Assembly: GCA_963840565.1 (NCBI GenBank)
Contig: CAWIZH010000003.1
Span: 62,001 to 126,000 of the forward strand
Length of the DNA stretch: 64,000 nucleotides
Reading direction: 5' to 3'
Source: VRUE01 sp963840565
Lineage (GTDB): Bacteria; Actinomycetota; Thermoleophilia; Solirubrobacterales; 70-9
Part shown: piece after piece, positions 41,834 to 51,240 of the stretch
Numbering within the stretch: position 1 is the first letter of the stretch
Layout of the letters: every line of letters begins with the position of its first letter
Made by a program: the position numbers and the translations under genes
Notes under the pieces: generated by a model
What the model was told of the DNA's origin: nothing
What the model saw: the letters and a program-made list of their open reading frames with translations, nothing else
The model's database searches: none

Positions 41834-43758
41834 CGCGCGCAAGGTTAGACCAAACGGCGGCGTTGATCGCGCCAGCGCTCCTGATCGTCGGCCTGGCGCT
41901 GGCCGGGGGTGGCGCTTCGGTAGGCGCTCGTCACACAGCGGGACTCCTGGTCTGGCTGGTGATCGTCGGGCTGCTCGTGCTGGGCGCGGCCTCCTCCGCG
42001 ACTCTCGGTCGCCCGCTCTACTGGGGGGCCGGACTGATCGGTGGTCTTGCTCTCTTGTCTGCAATTTCATCCCTCTGGTCGGGCTCAACTGAGTTGAGCG
42101 TGATCGAGGCGGATCGAGTCCTGGTCTATCTCGGCTTCTTCCTTGCCGCCTTCCTCATCGCCCAAACCAACGAAAGGCGCCAACGTTTCGCCGAAGGCAT
42201 CGTGATTGCTGTCGCGGTCGTCGCCTTGCTCGGGCTGGGAAGCCGCTTGCTGCCCCACGTTCTCAACGTCAGCGACTCGCTTGGGACCGGCTCTCGCCTG
42301 CGCTATCCGCTTGGCTACTGGAACGCAAACGGCGCCCTCTGCGCGATTGCGGCGACGATGCTGCTCTGGACGAGCAGGCGCGCCGCCTCAAAGGCGCTGC
42401 GCCTGCTCTCGGTCGCGGTGCTGCCGGCGGTGCTGCTCACCCTCTACTTCACCTTCTCGCGCGGCGGCCTGCTCGCCCTCGTCGTCGCCTCTGGCTGCCT
42501 GCTCGTCCTCTCGCGCGACAGGCTCTGGCTGCTGGCAACGCTGGCGATCGGAGCGCTTGGAGCGCTGCCGGCCATCCTCGCCGTGCAGGCGCGCCACAGC
42601 CTGACCGAAAACCTGGCCAACCAGGCCGCGGTCGGCCAGGGGGTGACGGTGCTGCTGGTCCTCTTGGCCGGGGCGGCGCTGGCGCTGCTGCTCTTCGGCG
42701 GCTTGCGCAAGCTCGAGGTCCGCGACGGGCAATTGACCGGACGAGCCGTGCAGCTCTCCCGCAATCGCATTCTGCTCAAGCGCCTTGCCCTGCTCGGCGC
42801 CGCCTGCGCGATCGCCGCCGCGATCGCCGTTGGCGGGCGGGCCTGGAGCCAGTTCTCCTCCTCTGACATCCAGTTCCCCAACCAGCCACAGCAGCACTTC
42901 ACCGACCTCTCCGGCGCTGGGCGCCACGACTTCTGGCGGGTCGCCGTCGACGCTTTCGCCGAAAAGCCGGTCCTCGGTCACGGCGCCGGCGCCTACCAGT
43001 ACTCGTGGAACCAGCACCGCTCGATCGACGCCCCCGCGCACAACGCCCACTCGCTCTACCTCGAAGCGTTCGCCGAGCTGGGGGTGGTTGGCGGGCTGAC
43101 GGTGCTCGCCCTAGTCGGAGCGCTGCTCTGGTTCGGATTTGCCGCCTGGCGCGCCACCCCCCATCCGGACCGCGACCGTTACGCGGCGCTGCTGGCGGCG
43201 ATGCTCGCCTTCGCGATCGGGGCCGGCTTTGATTGGTTCTGGGAAATCGCCGGCCTCGGGGTCGTCTTCTTTCTCGCCGCCGGGGTGGTGGTCAGCGCCC
43301 GCTGCGCCCAGCTCGCCAAAGCACCGCGAAGTGAGGGAGAGGGGGCCTTCGGGCTGGTCGTCGGCGGCCTCGCAATCGCCTGGATCGCTGCGATCGCCCT
43401 GATCGGGCCGCTTCTCGTCAACCACGAGATCAAGGCCAGCCAGAGTGCCGCGGCCAGCGGCGACCTGACCAGCGCCGTCAACCACGCGAAGACCGCCCGC
43501 TCAATCGAGCCCTTCGCCGCCTCTCCTTACGTGCAGCTTGGCCTGCTCGCCGAGCTGCAGCGCGAATACCCGACCGCCGTCACCCGGCTCACCGACGCGG
43601 TGCAGCGCGAAGACCTCAACTGGCAGCTCTACTACCTGCGCTCGCGGATTGAGCACGAAGCCGGCGAAGACGCGCGGGCGCAGGCCGATTTCGAGCAGGC
43701 ACGCCGGCTGAACCCGCTCGAGGACTGCCTGCAAAGCGAAGACTGGAGCTGTGGATGA
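41755..43758 (+). CDS. O-antigen ligase / polymerase-like membrane protein with TPR-like tail
   Basis: 667 residues from the ATG at 41755 (GGGAAG seven bases upstream); an ATG at 41749 and a TTG at 41863 are alternatives. About 12 transmembrane segments carry a large periplasmic loop with the WaaL/Wzy motif region GHGAGAYQYSWNQHR and HNAHSLYLEAFAELGVVGG. A TPR-like helical tail follows. It probably joins or polymerises lipid-linked oligosaccharides at the outer face of the membrane. It is translationally coupled (ATGA) to the sugar transferase that follows. Confidence 0.88.
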   Translation: MPTEQTLKAKRLSGPGAGRAGGASLASRARLDQTAALIAPALLIVGLALAGGGASVGARHTAGLLVWLVIVGLLVLGAASSATLGRPLYWGAGLIGGLALLSAISSLWSGSTELSVIEADRVLVYLGFFLAAFLIAQTNERRQRFAEGIVIAVAVVALLGLGSRLLPHVLNVSDSLGTGSRLRYPLGYWNANGALCAIAATMLLWTSRRAASKALRLLSVAVLPAVLLTLYFTFSRGGLLALVVASGCLLVLSRDRLWLLATLAIGALGALPAILAVQARHSLTENLANQAAVGQGVTVLLVLLAGAALALLLFGGLRKLEVRDGQLTGRAVQLSRNRILLKRLALLGAACAIAAAIAVGGRAWSQFSSSDIQFPNQPQQHFTDLSGAGRHDFWRVAVDAFAEKPVLGHGAGAYQYSWNQHRSIDAPAHNAHSLYLEAFAELGVVGGLTVLALVGALLWFGFAAWRATPHPDRDRYAALLAAMLAFAIGAGFDWFWEIAGLGVVFFLAAGVVVSARCAQLAKAPRSEGEGAFGLVVGGLAIAWIAAIALIGPLLVNHEIKASQSAAASGDLTSAVNHAKTARSIEPFAASPYVQLGLLAELQREYPTAVTRLTDAVQREDLNWQLYYLRSRIEHEAGEDARAQADFEQARRLNPLEDCLQSEDWSCG

Positions 43759-45266
43759 GCCCGCGGACGAGCCCGCACAGGGGCGCGACCTTCAGCCGCG
43801 CGGCGGGCGCCCCGGCCGGGACCGGCAGCCCGGCCGGCGGCAGCCCACCGCCGTACCGCGCGGCGGGCATCAGCGGCTCGCGCCGCCGCGGGGCCCTGCT
43901 GCGCCGAATGCTCGCCAGCGGCGACTGGGTCGCGCTGCTCGCCGCCCTTTGCCTGGCGACGGCAACGACGGCGACCACCGATGTGGGCACCTTGTTCTGG
44001 GCGGTGCTGTTCAGCCCCGTCTGGATCATGGTGCTGAAGCTGAATGGCCTCTACGACAACGACCACCGGCGGATCCGCCACAGCACCTTCGACGAGTTCC
44101 CGGCCCTGATATCCGCCTGCGCCCTCGGCACGATCGCGCTCGACGGCCTCCTCGCCCTGACTCCGGTCGGGCCCCTCTCTGCCACCAGCGCCGTCGTGGT
44201 GGGCGTCGGCGCCCTGGTCGGCATCGTCGCCGTGCGCGGGGTCCTGCGCTTCTTCTGGCACCGCTTCGCCGAGGTCGCGACAGGGGTCGTGATCGGCCCG
44301 GTCGACGCGATCGGAGTCGTCGCCCGCCGCGTCGCGACCCACCCCGAGACGCGCCTGCGCCTGGCCGGCTACCTCTCGCCGCGCGCCGGCGACGGCCCGG
44401 GCGGCCCGGAGATCGGCGGCCTGAAGCGGCTCGGCTCGATCTCCGACATCTCCCGCGTCGCCCGCGAGAACAGGGTCGAGAGGGTGATCGTCGCCGAGCA
44501 GGAGATGAGCGAGCCCGGAGCCGAGCACTTGATCGAGGAGTGCAAGCTGGCCGGCCTCGGCCTCACCTTCCTGCCACGTCATTACGGCCTGCTCGGACCA
44601 GGCATCGAGCTCAACCGGCTCGCCGAGCTGCCGGTGCTCGACTTCCGCTTCTCCGACCCGTCGCGCTCGACGGTGACGATGAAGCGGACGATCGACGTCG
44701 CCGTCTCGGGGATCCTCCTGACCTTGCTCTCCCCCCTGCTGGCGGCGATCGCGCTGCTGATCGCGCTGGACTCGGGCCGGCCCGTGCTCTTCCACCAGCG
44801 CCGCGCCGGCAAGGACGGAAAGCCCTTCACGATGGTCAAGTTCCGCACCATGGTCCAGGGTGCCGACAAGCGGCTGGCCGAGCTGGTCGACCTGGAGACG
44901 CTCGAGGAGCCCGCCTACAAGATCGCCGACGATCCCCGCGTCACCCGCACAGGGAGGAAGCTGCGCCGCTACAGCTTCGACGAGCTGCCGCAGCTCTTCA
45001 ACGTGCTGAGGGGGGACATGTCCCTGGTCGGGCCGCGGCCGGAGGAGGAGGCGGTGGTTGCCCTCTACGACGAGCGCCAGCGCATTCGCTTGGCGGTAAA
45101 GCCCGGGCTGACCGGGCCGATGCAGGTCTACGGCCGCGGCGACCTCACCTTCGAGGAGCGACTGGCGATGGAGCGCGACTACCTCGACAACCTCTCGGTC
45201 GCCGGCGACCTGGCGATCTTGCTGCGCACCCCGCGGGCGATCATTCGCGGCCAAGGCGCTTACTAG
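43755..45266 (+). CDS. polyprenyl-phosphate sugar-1-phosphate transferase (initiating glycosyltransferase)
   Basis: 503 residues. Several N-terminal membrane helices and a Rossmann-like middle domain precede a bacterial sugar transferase domain (about 300-500). That domain has KRTIDVAVSGILLTLLSPLLA, MVKFRTMVQGAD, YSFDELPQLFNVLRGDMSLVGPRPE and the final GLTGPMQVYGRG. It should transfer a sugar-1-phosphate to undecaprenyl phosphate to start a polysaccharide. The ATGA overlap with the ligase gene supports a common pathway. Confidence 0.92.
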   Translation: MSPRTSPHRGATFSRAAGAPAGTGSPAGGSPPPYRAAGISGSRRRGALLRRMLASGDWVALLAALCLATATTATTDVGTLFWAVLFSPVWIMVLKLNGLYDNDHRRIRHSTFDEFPALISACALGTIALDGLLALTPVGPLSATSAVVVGVGALVGIVAVRGVLRFFWHRFAEVATGVVIGPVDAIGVVARRVATHPETRLRLAGYLSPRAGDGPGGPEIGGLKRLGSISDISRVARENRVERVIVAEQEMSEPGAEHLIEECKLAGLGLTFLPRHYGLLGPGIELNRLAELPVLDFRFSDPSRSTVTMKRTIDVAVSGILLTLLSPLLAAIALLIALDSGRPVLFHQRRAGKDGKPFTMVKFRTMVQGADKRLAELVDLETLEEPAYKIADDPRVTRTGRKLRRYSFDELPQLFNVLRGDMSLVGPRPEEEAVVALYDERQRIRLAVKPGLTGPMQVYGRGDLTFEERLAMERDYLDNLSVAGDLAILLRTPRAIIRGQGAY

Positions 45267-45273
45267 CACTGCG

Positions 45274-46149
45274 ATGCCCAGCACGCTCGATCTCGAGGTC
45301 GTCATCGTCAGCCACGGCGCCGAAGCGCTGCTGCGTCGCTGCCTGCGCTCGCTCGAGGAGCATCCGGCCAGCGGAGCGATGCGGGTGACTGTTGTCGACA
45401 GCGGCAGCGCCGGCTCGACCCCGGACATGGTCGAGCGCGAGTTCCCGGCGGTGCGGCTGATCCGCCGCGAGAACATCGGCTTCTCCGCCGCCAACAACGT
45501 CGTCCTGCGCGAGGACGAGGCGGCGGCTGTGCTGCTGCTCAACCCCGACACCGAGGTCTATGCCGGCACTCTCGACGCCGCCCTGGCACGGCTGCGCTCC
45601 GATCGGCGGATTGGCATGGTCGGCTGCAAGCTGGTGACCGAGTCGGGCGAGCTGGACCACGCCTGCAAGCGCTCCTTCCCGACTCCGCTCAGCGCCCTCG
45701 CCCACTTCACCGGGATCGGCCGCGGCGGCGACGCCGGGGAGTCGCTGAGCCAGTATCGGGCGACGCACCTGGGCGACGACGAGCCGGGCGAGGTCGACGC
45801 GGTCAACGGCGCCTTCATGCTCTGCCGCGCCGAGGCGGTGCGCGAGGCCGGCCTGCTCGACGAGGGCTACTGGCTCTACATGGAGGACCTCGACTGGTGC
45901 CGGCGCTTCTGGCAGGCCGGCTGGAAGGTCTTCTACGAGCCGGCCGGGGTTGCCCTCCACGTCAAGGGCGGCTCCAGCGGCAAGCGCCGTGCCGCCAAGC
46001 AGGAGATCGCCTTCCACCGCGGCATGGGCCGCTTCTACCGCCGCTTCGACGCCGCCGAGCACAACCCGCTCCTCAACACCGCGGTCTACGCGGGCATCGG
46101 CGCCAAGCTCGCCACCAGCCTCGCGATCACTGCCGTCCGCGGCCGCTAG
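45274..46149 (+). CDS. family 2 glycosyltransferase (rhamnosyltransferase-like)
   Basis: 291 residues, GT-A fold. VVIVSHGAEALLRRCLRSL opens it, then NIGFSAANNVVLRE, the metal-binding LLNPDTE (DxD-like) and DAVNGAFMLCRAEAVREAGLLDEGYWLYMEDLDWCRRFWQAGWKV, which resembles the ED-acid motif of rhamnosyl- and galactofuranosyl-transferases. It probably adds a sugar to the lipid-linked chain. It follows the initiating transferase by 7 bases. Confidence 0.9.
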   Translation: MPSTLDLEVVIVSHGAEALLRRCLRSLEEHPASGAMRVTVVDSGSAGSTPDMVEREFPAVRLIRRENIGFSAANNVVLREDEAAAVLLLNPDTEVYAGTLDAALARLRSDRRIGMVGCKLVTESGELDHACKRSFPTPLSALAHFTGIGRGGDAGESLSQYRATHLGDDEPGEVDAVNGAFMLCRAEAVREAGLLDEGYWLYMEDLDWCRRFWQAGWKVFYEPAGVALHVKGGSSGKRRAAKQEIAFHRGMGRFYRRFDAAEHNPLLNTAVYAGIGAKLATSLAITAVRGR

Positions 46150-46156
46150 ACGGGCA

Positions 46157-47140
46157 CTAGCCCAGTGCGGTGCCGTATTGCTTTTCGTAGTACGCGCGGT
46201 ACTCGCCGGAGCGGATCGGGCCCCACCAGTCCTCGTTGTCGCGGTACCAGGAGACGGTCTTCTCCAGCCCCTCGGCGAAGTGAACCTGGGCCTCCCAGCC
46301 CAGCTGCTCCTTCAGCTTCGCGGAAGAGAGCGAGTAGCGACGATCGTGGCCGAGGCGGTCGGTGACGTACTCGATCAGCGACTCGTCTTTGCCGGTCAGC
46401 TCGATCACCCGCTTGACCACCTCGATGTTCTCGCACTCGTCGGGGCCGCCGACGTTGTAGGCCTCGCCGGCCTTGCCCTTGGTCAGCACCGCGTGGATAC
46501 CGCGGCAGAAGTCCTCGACGTAGAGCCAGTTGCGGACCTGCTTGCCGTCGCCGTAGACGGGCAGCGAGTCGCCGTGCAGGGCGTTGAGCGTGATCAGCGG
46601 GATCAGCTTCTCCGGGTACTGGCGCGAGCCGTAGTTGTTGGAGCCGCGCACGATCGAGGCATCGATGCCGTAGGTGTGGACGTGGGCGGTGACAAGCAGG
46701 TCGCCGGCCGCCTTGGTCGCCGAGTAGGGCGATGAGGGGTCGAGCGGCGAGGTCTCGGTGAAGGAGCCCGACTCGATCGAGCCGTAGACCTCGTCGGTGG
46801 AGACCTGCAGGTAGCGGCCGACGCCGAGCTCGCGGGCGGCGTCGAGCAGGGTGCCGGTGCCGATCACGTGGGTGCGGGCGAAGGCATCTTGGTCGTCGAT
46901 CGAGCGGTCGACGTGGGACTCGGCGGCGAAGTTGACGACGGCATCGCAGCCCTCCATCGCCTCGCGCACGACCACCGGATCCTCGATCGCGCCGACGATG
47001 AGATCCGTCTCCTCGGGCAGGTTCTCGCGGCGGCCGGCGTAGGTGAGCTTGTCGAGCACCCGCACCTCGTGCTCGCCGCCGACGAGGCGGACGTAGGTGG
47101 AGCCGATGAAACCGGCGGCGCCGGTGACGAGCAACTTCAC
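46157..47140 (-). CDS. rfbB: dTDP-glucose 4,6-dehydratase
   Basis: 327 residues from a GTG at 47140, with AGGAGG upstream. The TGAAGFIGS dinucleotide motif, FAAESHVDRSIDD, and STDEVYGSI with the catalytic YSATK further on are diagnostic. A VRNWLYVEDFCRGI segment follows. It converts dTDP-glucose to dTDP-4-keto-6-deoxyglucose, the second step of dTDP-L-rhamnose synthesis. The GTGA overlap with rfbD couples the two. Confidence 0.95.
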   Translation of the reverse strand: MKLLVTGAAGFIGSTYVRLVGGEHEVRVLDKLTYAGRRENLPEETDLIVGAIEDPVVVREAMEGCDAVVNFAAESHVDRSIDDQDAFARTHVIGTGTLLDAARELGVGRYLQVSTDEVYGSIESGSFTETSPLDPSSPYSATKAAGDLLVTAHVHTYGIDASIVRGSNNYGSRQYPEKLIPLITLNALHGDSLPVYGDGKQVRNWLYVEDFCRGIHAVLTKGKAGEAYNVGGPDECENIEVVKRVIELTGKDESLIEYVTDRLGHDRRYSLSSAKLKEQLGWEAQVHFAEGLEKTVSWYRDNEDWWGPIRSGEYRAYYEKQYGTALG

Positions 47141-47991
47141 GCGATGGCCTCCTGCTCGGTGGAGCGTTGGGAAAGGTAGGCGCGCAGACCATCCTGCCAG
47201 GGCGGCAGCTCGATCGCGTGCTTGCGCTGGCTGGTCAGGGCCGAGTAGGCGGGGCGTGGGGCGGGGCGGCCAAGCATCTCGGTCGTCGCCGAGAGCACCC
47301 GGCACTCGAGCTGGGCCTGCTCGAAGATCTCGCGGGCGAAGTCGTACCAGGAGCAGGCGCCGGCGGCGGCCATGTGGTGGATGCCGAACTCGATCCCCTC
47401 GATCAGGCGGACGATGCCGTAGGCGAGGTGCCAGGTGTAGGTCGGCGAGCCGACCTGATCGCGCACCACGAGCACCTCGTTCTGGGTCGAGGCGAGGCGC
47501 AGCATCGTCTCGACGAAGTTGGAGCCGCCGATGCCGAAGAGCCAGGAGGAGCGGACGATGAAGTGGCGTTTGTTGGCGGTCGCGGTCGCCTCCTCGCCGG
47601 CGAGCTTGGTCCGGCCGTAGGCGGAGAGCGGCGCGGTCTGGTCGGTTTCGACGTAGGGGGCGCCCTTGGCGCCGTCGAAGACGTAGTCGCTGGAGACGTA
47701 GACGACGGAGGCATCGACCGCGGCGGCCGCCGCGGCGACGTTGCCGGCGGCTTTGCCGTTGACGCCCAACGCCGCATCCTCGGACTCCTCAGCCCCGTCG
47801 ACGTCGGTCCAGGCGGCGCAGTTGATCACCACGTCGGGCCGCTCGAGATCGAACTTCGCGGTGACGGTCGCCTCCGCGGTGACGTCGAGCTCGGTGTGGC
47901 CGAAGCCGACCACGTCGTGGCCGGCGTTGCCGGCAGCGAGGACGACGTCGCGGCCGAGCATGCCGCCCGCGCCTGTCACCAGGACCTTCAT
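47137..47991 (-). CDS. rfbD: dTDP-4-dehydrorhamnose reductase
   Basis: 284 residues. VLVTGAGGMLGRD NAD(P)H-binding motif, then CAAWTDVDGAEE, SSDYVFDGAKGAPY and the catalytic YGRTKLAGE. Also RSSWLFG and DQVGSPTYTWHLA match RmlD. It reduces dTDP-4-keto-L-rhamnose to dTDP-L-rhamnose. Located between rfbA and rfbB on the minus strand; the 3,5-epimerase rfbC is not seen in the window. Confidence 0.93.
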   Translation of the reverse strand: MKVLVTGAGGMLGRDVVLAAGNAGHDVVGFGHTELDVTAEATVTAKFDLERPDVVINCAAWTDVDGAEESEDAALGVNGKAAGNVAAAAAAVDASVVYVSSDYVFDGAKGAPYVETDQTAPLSAYGRTKLAGEEATATANKRHFIVRSSWLFGIGGSNFVETMLRLASTQNEVLVVRDQVGSPTYTWHLAYGIVRLIEGIEFGIHHMAAAGACSWYDFAREIFEQAQLECRVLSATTEMLGRPAPRPAYSALTSQRKHAIELPPWQDGLRAYLSQRSTEQEAIA

Positions 47992-48031
47992 CTAGTCAAC
48001 AACAATCTCTCGCCGCAAAGTCTCGCCCGGC

Positions 48032-49108
48032 TCAGATGATCTTGATCTCGGACTTGTCGCCGACCAGCATCCGCAGGGTCTTCGGCATGCCGTCGCTGCG
48101 GGTCAGCTTGACTTCGCGGCCGAGCAGGCTGGCCTCCATGCGGGTGCCGAGGTCCTCGACGATCGAGCCGGCGAGGATGATCGAGTGCTCGACTTCGGAG
48201 CGGCGCACGCAGACATCGTCGCCGATCGAGGTGTAGGGGCCGACGTAGGCGTCCTCGATGCGGGCGCCGGCGCCGATCACGGCGGGGCCGCGGACGACCG
48301 AGCCCTTTATGACTGCGCCGGGCTCGACCACGACGCGGCCCTCGATCTTCGATGCCTCGTCGACCTCGCCCTCGACCCTGGTCTCGATCTCCTCCAGCAC
48401 GAGCCGGTTGGCCTCGAGCATGTCGGCGAGCTGGCCGGTGTCCTTCCACCAGCCGCTGACAATCTCGGAGCGCACCGTCTTGCCCGCTTCGATCAGGCTC
48501 TGGATCGCCTCGGTGATCTCCAGCTCGCCGCGCCAGGAGGGCTCCAGCGCGCGGGCGGCATCGAAGATCGGCGGCGCGAAGAGGTAGACGCCGACCAGTG
48601 CGAGGTTGGAGGGCGGGTCCTTGGGCTTCTCGATCAGGCGCACGATCCGCTCGCCATCGAGCTCGGCGACGCCGTAGGACTGCGGATCGTCGACCGGGGT
48701 GAGCAGGATCAGCGCGTCGGGTTCCTCGGCGCGGAAGGTGGAGACGAGGCCGCGCAGGCCGTCGGCGAGCAGGTTGTCGCCGAGGTACATGACGAAGGGC
48801 GAGCCGGCGATGAACTCCTCCGCGGTGAGAACCGCGTGGGCGAGGCCGGCCGGCTCATCCTGGACGATGTAGGTGATCTCGGCGCCGAAGGCGGCGCCGT
48901 CGCCGGCAGCCTCGCGGATCTCGTCGCCGGTCTCCGGGGCGATGATGATGCCGATCTCGGTGACGCCGGCATCGACCAGCGCCTCGATCCCGTAAAAAAG
49001 CACGGGCTTGTTGGCGACGGGCACCAGCTGCTTCGCCGAGGTGTGGGTGATCGGGCGCAACCGGGTCCCGGCTCCGCCCGAGAGGATGAGTCCCTTCAGG
49101 CCCTCCAT
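48032..49108 (-). CDS. rfbA: glucose-1-phosphate thymidylyltransferase, long form
   Basis: 358 residues from the ATG at 49108. GLILSGGAGTRLRPITHTSAKQLVPVANKP is the nucleotidyltransferase signature. YLGDNLL, IRLIEKPKDPPSNLA and GWWKDTGQ follow. The C-terminal 100 residues form a left-handed beta-helix, as in the long RmlA-like/UDP-glucose pyrophosphorylase-like enzymes. It makes dTDP-glucose from dTTP and glucose-1-phosphate. It heads the rfbA-rfbD-rfbB leftward unit, with 40 bases to rfbD. Confidence 0.92.
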   Translation of the reverse strand: MEGLKGLILSGGAGTRLRPITHTSAKQLVPVANKPVLFYGIEALVDAGVTEIGIIIAPETGDEIREAAGDGAAFGAEITYIVQDEPAGLAHAVLTAEEFIAGSPFVMYLGDNLLADGLRGLVSTFRAEEPDALILLTPVDDPQSYGVAELDGERIVRLIEKPKDPPSNLALVGVYLFAPPIFDAARALEPSWRGELEITEAIQSLIEAGKTVRSEIVSGWWKDTGQLADMLEANRLVLEEIETRVEGEVDEASKIEGRVVVEPGAVIKGSVVRGPAVIGAGARIEDAYVGPYTSIGDDVCVRRSEVEHSIILAGSIVEDLGTRMEASLLGREVKLTRSDGMPKTLRMLVGDKSEIKII

Positions 49109-49179
49109 GGAAGGCCGCAAGCCTACTGCGCATCGGTCGACCGCGGCGGCGCGCGGTCGTCGCCTACGATAAGCCGCTG

Positions 49180-49407
49180 ATGAGTGTCGGGACCCGGACG
49201 AGCGGCGACAGAGACGACCTGACGGCGGCCCTGGACGCCCAGCGCGAGGAATTCCATCGTGAGCTCGGGCGCCGGGCCTACCGGATCGGCGAACTGGAAG
49301 AAGAACTGCAGCGGGTCACCGAGACCTACGAGCGCTCACTCAGCTGGCGGCTGACCCGCCCCGTCCGGTCAGCTAAGACCGTGCTGGCGAAGCTGCGGCG
49401 GGGCTGA
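49180..49407 (+). CDS. small coiled-coil protein with SWRLTRPVR tail
   Basis: 75 residues. A predicted coiled coil (about 15-48, heptad-like LxxEREEFHRELGRRAYRIGELEEEL) leads to a SLSWRLTRPVRSAKTVLAKL tail. The same tail type ends the methyltransferase at 55181-56230 (STSWRVTRPLR) and is common at the ends of coiled coils in polysaccharide enzymes. Here it stands alone, immediately before a large glycosyltransferase. It may be a scaffold, or a split-off N-terminal piece of the next protein. Confidence 0.6.
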   Translation: MSVGTRTSGDRDDLTAALDAQREEFHRELGRRAYRIGELEEELQRVTETYERSLSWRLTRPVRSAKTVLAKLRRG

Positions 49408-49416
49408 CCGGTATCG

Positions 49417-51240
49417 ATGCTTAGACGGATTCGTCAGTCCTCCCTGCTCGGCGGTCGGCTTCGCTTCGCCGACGCCTGGACGTTGAAGTCGATCCTGCCG
49501 CCCCGCCTGCTGTCCGCCCTGCGACGTGCCCGCGACATCGGCCTCCGGGTGAAGGGGCGACTGCACCTGAACAGTCGCCGGGCGCGGCGACAAGCGGCTC
49601 GACAGGAAGTCGAGGCGCTCACCGGGCGGCCGCTGATCTCGCTGGTGATGCCGACGTACAAGACCGAGCTGCGCTACCTGGCGGAGGCGGTCGAGTCGGT
49701 GCTGGGCCAGCACTACCCCGACTGGGAGCTCTGCATCGTCGACGACGCCTCCGGCATGCCCGAGCTGAGCGCTGCGATCCAGCGCTACGCCGACAGCGAC
49801 AAGCGGATCAAGTTCAAGCCGCTGGAGCAAAACGGCGGCATCTCGGCCGCCTCGAACGAGGGCCTCGCGATGTGCAGCGGCGAGTTCGTCGGCTTCCTCG
49901 ACCATGACGACACCCTCACTGCGGACGCCCTGCTTCGCTTCGCCCAGGAGCTCACCGCCAACCCCGAGCTCGACGTCGTCTACTCCGACCAGGACAAGCT
50001 GACCCTGCACGGGATCAGGGCCGATCCCTTCCTCAAGCCCGACTGGTCACCGGTCTACGCGCTCGGCGCGATGTACATCGGCCACCTCCTGGTCGTGCGG
50101 CGCTCGATCGCCGAGGCGGTCGGCGGCTTCGATTCCTCCTTCGACACGATTCAGGACTTCGAGTTCATGCTGCGCGTCTCCGAGCGCACCGACCGCATCC
50201 ATCACATCCCCCAGGTGCTCTACCACTGGCGGGCGATCCCGGGCAGCATCGCCGCCGGCACCGACCAGAAGGGCGGCGTCGAGGAGCTCCAGCCCAGGGC
50301 CGTCTCCAACCACCTCGAGCGCCTCGGCGTCGATGCGATCTCCGTCCCCCATTCGCAGATCCCCCACCGCGCCGTGCTGGCACCGCGCACCGGCACGGCG
50401 CCGAGCGCCAAGGTGAGCATCGTCGTCGCCGTGCAGCGCGGCGGGCGCGCCCTCGACCGCCTGCTCGCCTCGCTGCTGACGCTGACCGCCTACTCCGACT
50501 TCGAGCTGATCCTGGTTGACCGCGCCGGTGGCGGCGCGAGCAGGAAAGGCGACGAGCGGATCGTCCACATCGAGGACGCGCCCGGTCCGTTCAGCCGACC
50601 GCGCGCCAACAACCTCGGGGCCACGCGGGCCAGCGGCGAGTACCTGCTCTTCCTCGCCGAGGACACCGAGGTGGTCGAGGCGGACTGGATCGAGCAGCTC
50701 CTGCTCCACATCGGGCTCCCCGGCGTCGGCGCCGTGGGGCCGTTGGTGGCCCGTCCCGACGGGCTGGTCGAGCAGGCCGGGATCGCGATCGGGCTGCGCG
50801 ACCCGGCCGGGCCGATGCTCGCCGGCTTCCCCGCCGATGGCGACGGCTACTACGGCTCGCTGCCTTGCGCGCGCGAGGTCTCGGCGCTGAGCGGCGATTG
50901 CATGCTGATTCGCAAATCGACCTTCGACGAGGCAGACGGGTTCAACGAGTCCTACAGCTCCGAGTACGAGGACTTCGACCTCTGCCGGAGGCTGGCGAAA
51001 CGCGGCCTCAAGTCCGTCTACGCGCCGCGCCCCCAGCTGGTCAGCCACCGCACTCCGGCGGCGCGACGAGCCGCCACCGACGTCGTCGACCGGGCCCTCT
51101 TCGTCGACTGCTGGTACGACGAGCTGGCCCGCGGCGACGCTTACTTCAACCCGGGCTTTGCCCAGCAGCTGGCCGACTACGTGCCGGCCAGCTGGCGCGA
51201 GCGGGTTTACCGCGCCACGGCGCCGCTGGGCAGACGATGA
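49417..51240 (+). CDS. two-domain family 2 glycosyltransferase
   Basis: 607 residues. The first GT-A domain (about 75-290) has SLVMPTYKTELRYLAEAVESVLGQHYP, IVDDASG and FLDHDDTLT with the DHD metal site. A second GT-2-like domain (about 330-560) has VSIVVAVQRGGRALDRLL and FNESYSSEYEDFDLCRRLAKRG. Two transferase domains in one chain suggest alternating sugar addition. The last base pair of codons overlaps the next gene (ATGA). Confidence 0.92.
   Translation: MLRRIRQSSLLGGRLRFADAWTLKSILPPRLLSALRRARDIGLRVKGRLHLNSRRARRQAARQEVEALTGRPLISLVMPTYKTELRYLAEAVESVLGQHYPDWELCIVDDASGMPELSAAIQRYADSDKRIKFKPLEQNGGISAASNEGLAMCSGEFVGFLDHDDTLTADALLRFAQELTANPELDVVYSDQDKLTLHGIRADPFLKPDWSPVYALGAMYIGHLLVVRRSIAEAVGGFDSSFDTIQDFEFMLRVSERTDRIHHIPQVLYHWRAIPGSIAAGTDQKGGVEELQPRAVSNHLERLGVDAISVPHSQIPHRAVLAPRTGTAPSAKVSIVVAVQRGGRALDRLLASLLTLTAYSDFELILVDRAGGGASRKGDERIVHIEDAPGPFSRPRANNLGATRASGEYLLFLAEDTEVVEADWIEQLLLHIGLPGVGAVGPLVARPDGLVEQAGIAIGLRDPAGPMLAGFPADGDGYYGSLPCAREVSALSGDCMLIRKSTFDEADGFNESYSSEYEDFDLCRRLAKRGLKSVYAPRPQLVSHRTPAARRAATDVVDRALFVDCWYDELARGDAYFNPGFAQQLADYVPASWRERVYRATAPLGRR

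Noticed and set aside
43632..45551. 639-residue minus-strand frame over the sugar transferase
   Set aside because: Shadow of the plus-strand polyprenyl-phosphate sugar transferase, whose catalytic motifs are clear.
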